The notes below the pieces were generated by a model that saw only the letters and a list, made by a program, of their open reading frames with translations, did no database searches and was not told the DNA's origin. 64,000 nt of DNA from Terrilactibacillus tamarindi (GTDB lineage Bacteria; Bacillota; Bacilli; Bacillales; Sporolactobacillaceae): the NCBI RefSeq assembly GCF_009718825.1, contig NZ_WNHB01000008.1, positions 62,001 through 126,000 on the forward strand. The letters are read 5' to 3'. Made by a program: the position numbers and the translations under genes. This document shows positions 9,286 through 16,851 of the stretch, piece by piece (the stretch's first letter is position 1; each line of letters begins with the position of its first letter).

Positions 9286-9682
9286 CAATTAGGAGCCTTT
9301 ATAGGGAAACAGAAACCTATAAAGTGGACGACACTATATCGGTGAAGCCTTAACAGATCATGCTGATGGTAATACCGAGGAAACTTATGATCTCTTAGGA
9401 GTGGTGAAATTGTATCATCACACGAATAATAAAGGAGATTTAGGCGTTTTAAAGGCTCAAGTGGATTTATATGAAAAAGGATATATGATTTTAACTCCTT
9501 TTGGATTATAATGAATCAATGACCTTGAGGGTAGAAATGCCAAAGAATAATCAAGTAAGCAAAGTTTTATTGCTAAGGATTATCGTGAGGTTCCGTAGAG
9601 ACTACACGTGTCGCACCTGAAATGGTGAAGATATAGTCCAGACTACAAACAATCTTTTGGTGGCGAAAGCCATGGTGGTATG
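9286..9682 (+). mobile_element. Group I intron inside tRNA-Arg(UCU)
   Basis: 397 nt, assigned from structure. P1: exon GGCCTT pairs with GGAGCC (9292-9297), placing a U-G pair at the 5' splice site. P10: TTAG (9289-9292) pairs with exon-2 CTAA. P2: CTTTATAGG (9297-9305) / CCTATAAAG (9316-9324). P3: CGACAC (9329-9334) / GTGTCG (9608-9613). P4: CGGT (9340-9343) / ACCG (9374-9377). P6: GGAA (9379-9382) / TTCC (9591-9594). P7: GACTA (9600-9604) / TAGTC (9634-9638). P8: CACC/GGTG. P9: TGGC-GAAA-GCCA (9661-9672). The terminal G is 9682. The conserved S element AAGATATAGTCC is at 9628-9639. It probably self-splices. Confidence 0.93.
9404..9598 (+). pseudogene. Relic of a PD-(D/E)XK-type intron homing endonuclease
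   Basis: The P6 loop holds two short coding remnants. From GTG 9404 a 35-codon frame reads NNKGDLGVLKAQVDLYEKGY and MILTPFGL before a stop at 9509-9511; this resembles the N-terminus of the small PD-(D/E)XK endonucleases of group I introns (PDDEXK_5/I-SspI-like). Further on, LRVEMPKNNQ (about 9523-9554) and, after a frame change, SFIAKDYREVP with a stop at 9596-9598 resemble the C-terminus of the same family. The central catalytic part is gone. The stop codon lies inside the conserved R region of the intron, so the old gene overlapped the ribozyme core. Family resemblance is from memory, not a search. Confidence 0.65.
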
Positions 9683-9756
9683 CTAAGCCGTCGGTCGGGA
9701 GTTCGAATCTCTCCTGGGACGTTCTAATACTATTTTAGGTTTCTTTAAAAATTACC

Positions 9757-9806
9757 TAAACCGCTCGAAAGTGTTGATATATCAACGTTTTCGGGCGGTT
9801 TTTATT
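9757..9806 (+). terminator. Terminator after tRNA-Arg
   Basis: Long stem AAACCGCTCGAAA (9758-9770) / TTTTCGGGCGGTTT, with an inner GTTGAT/ATCAAC, followed by a T-rich run. It ends the tRNA-Gly/tRNA-Arg transcript. Confidence 0.9.
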
Positions 9807-9944
9807 TTTATCTGTTGTTGTGGATAAGAGGATGTTTATAAACTTTTCTACACATTTTCTACACTTTTTTTACATATCAACTTGCTTGAATTTTAGGTTC
9901 TTTGTAAATTGTGGTGGTATTATTTTGCACTACTCTTTTTTATT

Positions 9945-9972
9945 TTCTCTCAGTGGGGGATGAAAACCCCAA
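9945..9972 (-). repeat. Fragment of the hairpin-rich repeat family (5' hairpin only)
   Basis: CAGTGGGGGATG followed by AAAACCCCAACTGATT matches, on the minus strand, the 5' hairpin and flank of the repeat copies at 14896 and 18667. The remainder of the 9807-10030 stretch holds no gene that I can support. Confidence 0.45.
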
Positions 9973-10030
9973 CTGATTAAGTTTCACTTTGTCTTATTCG
10001 GGATTGGGTACGCTAGGAGAACGTCAATTT

Positions 10031-10071
10031 AAAAAAAGTCGAATTCCTTATACTAAGGATCCGACTTTTTT
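10031..10071 (-). terminator. Terminator of the yoaS-yozG-yoaT cluster
   Basis: AAAAAGTCG at the left and CGACTTTTT at the right enclose an inner TCCTTA/TAAGGA stem. The poly-A on the plus strand gives a T-run for minus-strand transcripts ending just after yoaT. Confidence 0.8.
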
Positions 10072-10079
10072 AGTAGTAT

Positions 10080-10904
10080 CTATTCTTGTGGAGTTTTTCC
10101 CTTCACCTGCTTTAATGTCGCTACTATAAGAAAGCTAACAATCACTAGTAAGAGCCATGAACTCACCTTTCCTAGATGAACAAGACTCCATGCATCGGTT
10201 TGGTCTGGATATTCCCAAGCTCCAAAGAACGTTGCGATATTTTCGGCTATCCAGATAAAAAATCCGATGAGCCCAAAAGAAAGTGCGATAGGCATACGGT
10301 AACGAGTTCCACCAACCTCGTATGTGACCCATGATGACCAAAAGACGATAATGACAAGTCCAGATAACCACAGGCGGACGTCAATCCAATAATGGTGGGT
10401 GAAAAAATTTAAATAAATCGCACTTGCAAGAGGTACAACGAGCAAAAAAGGTGGCCATTTAACCAGTTCAACCTTTAACCTCCTCCACGCCTGGCAAAGA
10501 TAACTCGCTACACTTGCGTACATGAATCCACTATACAAAGGCACCCCAAAAATTTTGAAATGTCCCTCCTCTGGGTAAGACCAGGAACCCATATGTACCT
10601 TGAAAAGTTCAAGAGCAAGCCCAATAAGGTGGAACAAGGTGATAACCTTTAGTTCATCCCGTGTTTCAAGCCCAGAACGCACCATCCACCACTGCATGAG
10701 AAGGCAGATGATGAGTAGCCAATCATACCGTGGTAGGAAGGGAAGTGGTATGATTTTTGTAAAAGCCAAAGAGGCAAAGATAACGACAGGAAACAAACAG
10801 GATAAGGCTTGCTCGAAGCCGAAACGAACGAGTTGGTTTAGTGCTCTCATGATTTGTGTCTTCGAAGTTTTCTTCTGAGAATCACTTTGGATGGTTAAAT
10901 TCAT
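10080..10904 (-). CDS. yoaT: YoaT-like multi-pass membrane protein (DUF817)
   Basis: A 274-residue integral membrane protein with about eight hydrophobic segments. It carries the pattern LELFKVHMGSWSYPEEGHFK followed by FGVPLYSGFMYASV, and a second related pair (ATFFGAWEYPDQ), typical of the DUF817 family that includes B. subtilis YoaT. Function unknown. The upstream neighbours on the same strand look like yoaS and yozG, reproducing the yoaS-yozG-yoaT arrangement known from B. subtilis, which supports all three names. Confidence 0.8.
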   Translation of the reverse strand: MNLTIQSDSQKKTSKTQIMRALNQLVRFGFEQALSCLFPVVIFASLAFTKIIPLPFLPRYDWLLIICLLMQWWMVRSGLETRDELKVITLFHLIGLALELFKVHMGSWSYPEEGHFKIFGVPLYSGFMYASVASYLCQAWRRLKVELVKWPPFLLVVPLASAIYLNFFTHHYWIDVRLWLSGLVIIVFWSSWVTYEVGGTRYRMPIALSFGLIGFFIWIAENIATFFGAWEYPDQTDAWSLVHLGKVSSWLLLVIVSFLIVATLKQVKGKTPQE

Positions 10905-10987
10905 GAGTAGCTCCCCTTTTATACATTTGATGCATTGAAAGAAAAAGAACTCTTTCTTTTCCTTTCAAGTTAAATAGTCCTACTGTA

Positions 10988-11209
10988 TTAATCTTGGGTG
11001 TTTTCATCACTTCGATATTCTAAAATATCTCCAGGCTGACATTCTAAAGCCTTACAAATCGCCTCTAAAGTGGATAATCGAATCGCTTTTGCTTTTCCAT
11101 TTTTCAATATAGAAAGGTTAGCCATCGTTATTCCAACTCGCTTCGAAAGTTCTGTTACGCTCATTTTCCTTTTCGCTAACATCACATCAATATTGATTAT
11201 AATTGCCAT
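10988..11209 (-). CDS. yozG: Small Xre-family helix-turn-helix regulator
   Basis: A 73-residue DNA-binding protein made of a single Cro/C1-type helix-turn-helix: MSVTELSKRVGITMANLSIL followed by KNGKAKAIRLSTLEAICKAL, ending QPGDILEY. Such one-domain Xre proteins are regularly encoded next to DUF2975 membrane proteins, as here (11-nt gap to the yoaS-like gene upstream), and probably control their own operon. Confidence 0.85.
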   Translation of the reverse strand: MAIIINIDVMLAKRKMSVTELSKRVGITMANLSILKNGKAKAIRLSTLEAICKALECQPGDILEYRSDENTQD

Positions 11210-11219
11210 TATTTACACC

Positions 11220-11702
11220 TCAGACCGTTAAATCATTTTCAGATTTTATATCAATTGCTTCTTTTAAAAGTTTTTGCAGAACAGCTGCAAAGACGGCGAT
11301 CACCATTGAAGCAAAAGGAACAACCAATCCGACAAAGATGACACCTGGGGCATCGTCTTTATCCGCAAAGAGATAGAAAAGCGGTAAGACTAGCACATGC
11401 AAACAACTGATTGCAATGGCACAGTATTTGATTTTCTTTAAAGCCATTACAGATAATTCCGAGAATGCTTTGTTCTTGTCAATAAAGCGTAAAAGGTTGA
11501 AAGCCTGGTACAAAGCAAAGTAAAAAGGAATCGCCGATGCATAAAAAACGATGAAAACGAGATATTTTATAAAAGCAAACTTTGGTAACAATTTTGCTGC
11601 AAGATTCCCTAGCTCAGGCACTAAAAATATGCACAAAGCAAGAATCGGAATTCCAATAAGAATCACAACTATTTTTAAAAAGAGCGTTGATACTCGTCTC
11701 AT
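11220..11702 (-). CDS. yoaS: DUF2975 membrane protein, YoaS-like
   Basis: About 160 residues with four predicted membrane helices (near 7-30, 42-65, 95-117 and 125-150). The sequence fits the DUF2975 family. I chose the ATG at 11702 (MRRVSTLF), 7 nt after GAGGTG, over a GTG five codons earlier that overlaps that ribosome site. It is followed 11 nt later by the Xre regulator. Function unknown; the pair behaves like a membrane protein with a dedicated regulator. Confidence 0.78.
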   Translation of the reverse strand: MRRVSTLFLKIVVILIGIPILALCIFLVPELGNLAAKLLPKFAFIKYLVFIVFYASAIPFYFALYQAFNLLRFIDKNKAFSELSVMALKKIKYCAIAISCLHVLVLPLFYLFADKDDAPGVIFVGLVVPFASMVIAVFAAVLQKLLKEAIDIKSENDLTV

Positions 11703-11911
11703 AAAAAAGCACCTCACTTATTTATTGTCAATTTGACTTTAACACATTTTTTATCGAAAAACAATAAAAAAATATTGAAATTTACTACATTGTTATTGTT
11801 ATATAATTATCATTTTAGAGTAGACAAATTATGAAGGTTGTATTCGTAAGTTGCACGAAAAATAACCATTCTTACTGTACCAGAAAGATATATCAGGAGG
11901 CATCGTTGTTA

Positions 11912-12022
11912 ATGAAAGTTGTAAAAATTGAAGAGGGGTGTTCTTTAATGACAAATAGCGGAATGAATTCTAAGGTTGATGAAATTTTAAGTAAAGCAAA
12001 AAAATGGAAAGGGATTGAATGA
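11912..12022 (+). CDS. Possible small peptide gene, unrecognised
   Basis: A 36-codon frame from ATG 11912, preceded by AGGAGG at 11895-11900. A second in-frame ATG at 11949 also has a GAGGGG site and would give a 24-residue peptide. The product is charged at the C-terminus (SKVDEILSKAKKWKG) with no membrane segment. No homologue recognised. It may be chance, but two good ribosome sites in one frame are notable. The hairpin repeat at 12060 begins 37 nt downstream. Confidence 0.25.
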   Translation: MKVVKIEEGCSLMTNSGMNSKVDEILSKAKKWKGIE

Positions 12023-12059
12023 TTTGTATTCGATGAGAAGATAAAGTGAGATTTAATAA

Positions 12060-12144
12060 GATGGGTTTTCTTCATCCCAACTAGGAATGCTCGTTTACAC
12101 TCACTACCTTGAGGTAAGGTCAAGACTCGCCGTTAATACGGGAT
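12060..12144 (+). repeat. Hairpin-rich repeat, copy A (short form)
   Basis: Shares ATGGGTTTTCTTCATCCC at the left, GTTTACACTCACTACCTTGA in the centre, and CAAGACTCGCCGTTAA with a terminal CGGGAT at the right with copies at 14896, 18667, 38641 and 53206. It lacks the middle segment (AACCAATCGG region) of the longer copies. Confidence 0.8.
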
Positions 12145-12149
12145 AAAAA

Positions 12150-12194
12150 AAGAAGAAAAGCCGGATCTAAATGGTCACTTAGATCCGGCTTCTC
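12150..12194 (-). terminator. Terminator of the ysnF-like gene
   Basis: Perfect 13-bp stem AAGCCGGATCTAA / TTAGATCCGGCTT, with an A-rich left flank that becomes a T-run on the minus strand. It lies 14 nt beyond the stop codon of the stress gene. Confidence 0.88.
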
Positions 12195-12207
12195 CAGGAG
12201 ATATTTT

Positions 12208-13002
12208 TTATATCGTACCATCATCATCTACATCTTCGGCTTTTCCTTTTTTATTGAGTCGAGGTTCTTCTTTCTTAACCGTTTCAGATATATGCTCATT
12301 TTCTTCCACAGTTCGTTTTCCAACCACAATTTCGTCCGTAACGACGGGTTTTTTTGTCACTTCCACTTGCTCTTCTACTATTGGGACTCGAACGGTCTCA
12401 GAATCATCTACAGGAGACGCTTCCTTAGTATCATTCACAGGTCGACGTTCTACATAAATTTCATCATGTTTAACGGGTGTATCGATATTTTTTTGTTCAG
12501 TTTTGACTTCTTTACCAAGTTCGACTTCCCCAGTTTGAACATCTTCCTTATTGATGTTCAATTCTTCTTCTCGAATCGGCATACTTGTTTCTTCTTTTGC
12601 CACGTAATCCGATTGAATACTTGTATTATCAATATCATTTAGGTGATCTAAGTCAGCCTTTGTATCGACAGCTAATAAAATTTTCCCATCATTCAATTGG
12701 GCATTATATAAGTCTAACTGATCATTTGGTATATCTAAATTAGTTAACCTCTGGTCATTGGTATAGAGATCATCCATCGTGAAGTAATTCTTTAGTTTAT
12801 CAAAAAAAGACCCAGATGAGCGATCTACTTCATCGGTTGTTTGATTGACATTTGTATTTGTTTGGGATTCTACATAGTTCGTATCTGACCTATTTGTAAC
12901 AACAGATATATCATCTGAATCAAGTCCCTTGCTTGTCAATTTTTCAATAGCCGAAACCGTTTCTTCTGGAGTATCATAGACACCTACTACACTTTTAGTC
13001 AC
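12208..13002 (-). CDS. ysnF: General stress protein: YflT domain plus DUF2382 (YsnF-like)
   Basis: A 264-residue soluble, very acidic protein. The N-terminal part (1-110, KSVVGVYDTPEETVSAIEKL) is a general-stress-protein-17M/YflT domain. The C-terminal part (about 140-245) has the DUF2382 pattern of repeated short blocks, EEELNINKEDVQTGEVELGK then VRVPIVEEQVEVTKKPVV and IVVGKRTVEE. This matches YsnF, which in B. subtilis also lies near ysnB. Biochemical function is unknown. A sigma-B-type promoter 48 nt upstream fits a stress role. AAGGAGGAAGATCT gives the ribosome site. Confidence 0.85.
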   Translation of the reverse strand: MTKSVVGVYDTPEETVSAIEKLTSKGLDSDDISVVTNRSDTNYVESQTNTNVNQTTDEVDRSSGSFFDKLKNYFTMDDLYTNDQRLTNLDIPNDQLDLYNAQLNDGKILLAVDTKADLDHLNDIDNTSIQSDYVAKEETSMPIREEELNINKEDVQTGEVELGKEVKTEQKNIDTPVKHDEIYVERRPVNDTKEASPVDDSETVRVPIVEEQVEVTKKPVVTDEIVVGKRTVEENEHISETVKKEEPRLNKKGKAEDVDDDGTI

Positions 13003-13049
13003 TAGATCTTCCTCCTTGATAGATTTGAAGTGTTGTTCTTGTCCATAAC

Positions 13050-13074
13050 ATTCCCGCCATTCATTTATATAAAC
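13050..13074 (-). promoter_or_regulatory. Sigma-B-type promoter for the ysnF-like gene
   Basis: On the minus strand, GTTTAT (13074-13069), a 13-nt spacer and GGGAAT (13055-13050), close to the sigma-B pattern GTTTAA/GGGTAT. It lies about 48 nt upstream of a general stress gene, the expected context. Confidence 0.6.
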
Positions 13075-13295
13075 AAAATAACCAAAACGAGAGGAAGATC
13101 AAATGAATTTTTCATCTATATGACGAAAAGGTAATTTTTTAGAACGCTTGAAATTAAAGTACTTTTACTAAGTTCTTTTATGTAAAGATCTCTAATATTA
13201 CAAAAGATATACGATTTTTTAATTTATATTTCAAACCAATCAGTATATTTCGCACTCTTTGTCTAGGCAAACCTATTCTCCTTCTTCTCAACCAA

Positions 13296-14192
13296 CTAAT
13301 GATGGACACGTTTTTTGCGAGTTATGTTAAGGGGTACGTCATAGATCATAAGAATACTAGATATAATGATGAGCAGCCCGATAACCATGTTAAACGTAAT
13401 GATTTCATTGAGAAAAAGGGCACCCCAGATCATGCCAAAAACAGGAACGAGAAGCGTTACACTTAGTGTATTGGTAGGTCCGACCCGGTTAAGTAAATAA
13501 AAGTATAAAAGATAGGCCGCTGAAGTACAAAGAAGAGCTAGGGCGATTATGGAATAGACCACAACGGGTGTAATGGTGACGATTGATCTAGGAATATAGA
13601 TAAAACTAAAAGGAAGTAATACAACGGCTGCACCAAGCTGTTGACCAACCGCTAAAGATAATGGCGTTGTATTTGTAAAAGTTTTCTTTGCATAGACACC
13701 AGCAATGCCATAGCATACGGTCGATAGAATAGATAATCCAATGGACAGGATAGTCACTTTCGTAAATTCGATAGGGCTTAACCCAACTAGAATAATAACA
13801 CCAATGATTCCGACAATAATGCCGACCCATTTTTTGATGGATAATGTTTGCTTAAGCCATATCCAGACAACTAAGGCTGTGCATAGTGGAGTCAATGAAT
13901 TCAGAATGGAACTCATTGATGCATCTAAATGCAATTCAGCTGTCGCAATCATTGTAAAAGGCAAGGCCGCATTTAACGCACCTATTATAAGATATTCTTT
14001 CCACCATTTTTTCAATTGAACGGAAGATTTAATGATAATAAGGTACAAAATAAGTCCAAACGCTGCGATTATTACACGACTTTCAATGGTAATTAATGGT
14101 CCTAGAACAGGAGAAGCGATACGCATAAATAAAAATGAGGCACCCCATAATGCAGCCAAACTAAATATGGCACATAAATCTCTTATTTTCAC
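13296..14192 (-). CDS. EamA/DMT-superfamily permease
   Basis: A ten-helix drug/metabolite transporter with two EamA repeats (about 1-135 and 150-290). Typical patterns are SLAALWGASFLFMRIASPVL at the start, the ALPFTMIATAELHLDASMSS loop and ILNSLTPLCTALV. Substrate cannot be told from sequence. The open frame reaches 14300, but I prefer the GTG at 14192. It has GAGAGG 10 nt upstream and gives about 298 residues, the family length; the 36 extra residues upstream are charged and unlike the family. Transcribed alone on the minus strand. Confidence 0.85.
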   Translation of the reverse strand: MKIRDLCAIFSLAALWGASFLFMRIASPVLGPLITIESRVIIAAFGLILYLIIIKSSVQLKKWWKEYLIIGALNAALPFTMIATAELHLDASMSSILNSLTPLCTALVVWIWLKQTLSIKKWVGIIVGIIGVIILVGLSPIEFTKVTILSIGLSILSTVCYGIAGVYAKKTFTNTTPLSLAVGQQLGAAVVLLPFSFIYIPRSIVTITPVVVYSIIALALLCTSAAYLLYFYLLNRVGPTNTLSVTLLVPVFGMIWGALFLNEIITFNMVIGLLIIISSILMIYDVPLNITRKKRVHH

Positions 14193-14414
14193 AGACTCAA
14201 GTCCTCTCTTCACAAAATGTAATCCTTCTCTTCTTTTTATATCATAACTTCTGCGGAAAAACATAGGATATCTTGTTTTTAGAAATGACTCTCTAGACAA
14301 TTTAACATAAAAATTTACTTTCTATTCATATTATCTTAATAATTCATTGCTAATATAAAGATAACCCTCATTTAAAGTTTTCTATTTCACTCCCTTTATA
14401 TCCAATTTTTAAAC

Positions 14415-14440
14415 AGATCTCATATGAGGTCTCTTTTTTT
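14415..14440 (+). terminator. Small plus-strand hairpin with T-run
   Basis: AGATCTCAT directly followed by ATGAGGTCT and seven T. The inverted repeat is short and the loop must form within it, so it is a weak terminator candidate. No plus-strand gene is visible upstream. Confidence 0.4.
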
Positions 14441-14501
14441 GTCTATTGATAGGATCAATTTGTTATCTAGGAGTTAGATGATTAAAAGAAGGGGAATTGA
14501 G

Positions 14502-14651
14502 ATGACTAAATTAATTTATGTGCGTATTCAAAAAAGTGATAAACAAAAAAGCATTGGCCCCGCCATCGCCAATACCATGATAGCCCCTCGTGCTATCCAA
14601 CCTACTATTATCTTAAAAAAAGAATATAAACGACGTATACGTTTTTGGTAA
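14502..14651 (+). CDS. Possible small basic peptide gene (49 codons)
   Basis: ATG 14502 is preceded by AAGGGGAATTGAG, a good ribosome site; an in-frame ATG at 14478 also has AGGAG upstream. The peptide is basic, with a Lys/Arg-rich tail ending KRRIRFW. Plus-strand terminators lie before (14440) and after (14803-14865), which supports plus-strand transcription. The opposite strand has a 78-codon frame (14528-14764) encoding two hydrophobic segments, but I see no ribosome site for it, so which strand is real is open. No family recognised. Confidence 0.3.
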   Translation: MTKLIYVRIQKSDKQKSIGPAIANTMIAPRAIQPTIILKKEYKRRIRFW

Positions 14652-14802
14652 ATATTATGTAAAGCTTGTCTAGCAACTAGCAAGAAAAATAAACCAAACG
14701 CCGTCAATAACGAAACAAGTGGAACCCTCATTGTTTTAGATAGAAATGTGAAAGAGTATATCACTTATGGCTGGTAAAATGAGCTTATATTATATTAGAT
14801 CA

Positions 14803-14865
14803 GGACAACCGTTAGAATACGATTCGAAAGAAATTTTTCGATTTTATTCTAATGGTTGTTTTTTG
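14803..14865 (+). terminator. Long plus-strand terminator hairpin
   Basis: ACAACCGTTAGAATA pairs with TATTCTAATGGTTGT, with an inner GATTCGAAA/TTTCGATT-like extension, and is followed by six T. It gives clear evidence that something is transcribed on the plus strand between 14440 and 14803. Confidence 0.8.
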
Positions 14866-14895
14866 GTTCATATATATAAAGTGATACTTCCATCA

Positions 14896-15029
14896 GTGGG
14901 GTTTTCTTCATCCCCCACGGATGGTTAGCTGAACCAATCGGACCTTTACGAGCAGTTGATCCCCCGCCTATCTTCTTTGAATACTCAGAATCCTGAGGTG
15001 GGGGTCTTTACTTGCCGTTAAGGCGGGAT
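14896..15029 (+). repeat. Hairpin-rich repeat, copy B (long form)
   Basis: 5' hairpin GTGGGG/CCCCAC around TTTTCTTCAT, then GAACCAATCGGACC, a second stem CCCCCGCCT / AGGTGGGGG, and the right end CTTGCCGTTAAGGCGGGAT. It ends 21 nt before the start codon of the ABC-transporter ATPase gene, so it forms most of that operon's leader. Confidence 0.85.
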
Positions 15030-15050
15030 GAATAAAAAAGGGGGAATTGG

Positions 15051-15815
15051 ATGGCCAAACTCGAGGTAAGAAATAGCAGTAAAGTTTTTAAAAAAGATGG
15101 GCAAACCATCTATGCCTTGCAGGAAACGAATATGCAAGTCGAAGATAAGAAGTTTGTCAGCATTATTGGCCCAAGTGGGTGTGGAAAATCTACCTTATTT
15201 AACATTATTGCGGGATTACTTAAACCATCGACGGGTCATGTGCTTTTAGATGGTCATGATATTGTCGGAAAAAGTGGTTATGTTGGCTATATGCTGCAGA
15301 AGGATTTGCTCCTCCCATGGCGCACAATCCTAGACAACATTATCCTAGGACTCGAAGTGAAAGGTGTTTCAAAGAAAGAAGGAAGAAAACGGGCTTTGCC
15401 GATGTTACAAAAATATGGGCTGAAAGGCTTTGAAAATCATTATCCAAATGAATTATCTGGTGGTATGAGGCAAAGAGCGGCTCTATTACGAACGCTATTT
15501 TATGATAAAGACGTTATTTTACTGGATGAACCTTTTGGCGCACTAGATGCACAAACCCGATTAATGATGCAAACCTGGCTATTAAAAATATGGGAAGATT
15601 TTAAAAAGACGATTCTATTTGTCACACATGATATTGATGAAGCGATTTATTTATCGGATGAAATCTATGTCATGTCCCATCGACCGGGCCGAATTAAAGC
15701 TAAAGTCACGGTTAATTTACCAAGACCTCGAAATGAACAAACACTCTCTCATGAGTCCTTTATCCAATTAAAACAAGATTTGTTAGCCATGATGAAGGAA
15801 GAGCAAATCACCTAA
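15051..15815 (+). CDS. ABC transporter ATPase (nitrate/sulfonate/pyrimidine type)
   Basis: It powers an importer of the SsuB/TauB/ThiZ group. The 254 residues contain Walker A GPSGCGKST (about 41-49), Q-loop MLQKDLLLPW, signature ELSGGMRQRAALLRTL, Walker B VILLDEPFGALDA and the switch histidine in FVTHDIDEA. The ATG follows GGGGGAATTGG. It is the first gene of a permease and binding-protein set. Substrate is not determined by sequence. Confidence 0.92.
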   Translation: MAKLEVRNSSKVFKKDGQTIYALQETNMQVEDKKFVSIIGPSGCGKSTLFNIIAGLLKPSTGHVLLDGHDIVGKSGYVGYMLQKDLLLPWRTILDNIILGLEVKGVSKKEGRKRALPMLQKYGLKGFENHYPNELSGGMRQRAALLRTLFYDKDVILLDEPFGALDAQTRLMMQTWLLKIWEDFKKTILFVTHDIDEAIYLSDEIYVMSHRPGRIKAKVTVNLPRPRNEQTLSHESFIQLKQDLLAMMKEEQIT

Positions 15816-15906
15816 TAAATCACTTTGTGAAAGAAACCGAGACGATAAATACTAGTGTATTTGCACATTCAAATTAAATTGATAGATATGAAGGGAGGTC
15901 AAAGAA

Positions 15907-16773
15907 GTGGATCGAAATGATGAACATGCTGACTTAACATATCCCAAGATTGAATATATTCCTAAACCAGATAAAAAAATTAAACCAGAGATCGAAATCG
16001 AGGATGAAACGAAAAAATCCAGAAAAACAAAACGTGTTGCCTTAATCGGTCAAATCGTTTTAGGAATTGTATTTATCGCACTGTGGGAGATTTTAACAAG
16101 GATGAAAGTTATTGATCCTTATTATTGGAGCAGTCCGAGTCTCATTGTTCAGACCGGTCTTCAAGTACTGAAAGAAGGGAGTCTCTACACTGACCTCTTA
16201 TACACGGCGGGAGCTACCATATTGGGATTCATCCTAGGTACCATTGGGGGAGCTATATTAGGCTTATCCTTTTGGTGGTCGTCTCTGTATTCACGTATCA
16301 CTGAACCTTATATGGTTGCTTTTAATGCCATACCCAAACTTGCTTTAGCGCCGGTTCTCGTGATTCTTTTTGGGATTGGATTTAATTCAAAGGTCGTTCT
16401 TGCTTTTATGATGACCATTATTGTGACAGCTCTTGCAGCCTATAGTGGTGTCAAGGCTGTTGATCAAGATCTTGAAAAATTATTATATTCATTGGGTGCC
16501 AAACGCTATCACGTTTTTTCAAAAGTGGTCGTTCCAACATCGATGCCATGGATTGTTAGCAGCTTAAAAATTAACATTGCTTTATCTCTGGCTGGAACAA
16601 TCGTTGGTGAATTTATTAGTGCACAACATGGGATAGGTCGTATGATTTTATACGCAGGTCAAGTGATGAATATTAACCTCGTTTGGGTCGGTGTGGTTGT
16701 CTTATCCATTTTATCCATTGTGATGTACTTAGGGACACTCTACCTTGAAAAATGGTTATTAAAAGGACACTAA
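15907..16773 (+). CDS. ABC transporter permease
   Basis: The inner-membrane component, 288 residues. It has a charged cytoplasmic N-terminal stretch of about 45 residues, then about six helices. The EAA loop that contacts the ATPase is SLGAKRYHVFSKVVVPTSMP. It belongs to the SsuC/TauC/ThiX group. The start is GTG 15907, with GGGAGG 9 nt before it. The binding protein begins 78 nt downstream. Confidence 0.9.
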   Translation: MDRNDEHADLTYPKIEYIPKPDKKIKPEIEIEDETKKSRKTKRVALIGQIVLGIVFIALWEILTRMKVIDPYYWSSPSLIVQTGLQVLKEGSLYTDLLYTAGATILGFILGTIGGAILGLSFWWSSLYSRITEPYMVAFNAIPKLALAPVLVILFGIGFNSKVVLAFMMTIIVTALAAYSGVKAVDQDLEKLLYSLGAKRYHVFSKVVVPTSMPWIVSSLKINIALSLAGTIVGEFISAQHGIGRMILYAGQVMNINLVWVGVVVLSILSIVMYLGTLYLEKWLLKGH

Positions 16774-16851
16774 GATCATTTGAACCATCTTATTGTTTAT
16801 GATCCTTTTACAACAAGATTTTTGATCAATAGGAATAAGGGGGATTCATTC

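Larger units (their letters stand above)
9251..9721 (+). tRNA. tRNA-Arg (anticodon UCU) split by a group I intron
   Basis: Exon 1 is 9251-9285 and exon 2 is 9683-9721. Joined, they give a canonical tRNA: acceptor GTCCCAG/CTGGGAC, D-stem GCTC/GAGC, anticodon stem ACGGC/GCCGT with the 7-nt loop CTTCTAA (anticodon TCT), T-arm GGGAG TTCGAAT CTCTC, discriminator G; CCA is not encoded. The intron interrupts the anticodon between positions 34 and 35. Without splicing this gene cannot give a functional tRNA. A terminator follows at 9757. Confidence 0.93.

Noticed and set aside
14528-14764. Minus-strand 78-codon hydrophobic frame
   Set aside because: Not listed as a gene because no ribosome site is visible and plus-strand terminators flank the area; kept as an alternative in the note on the 14502 frame.
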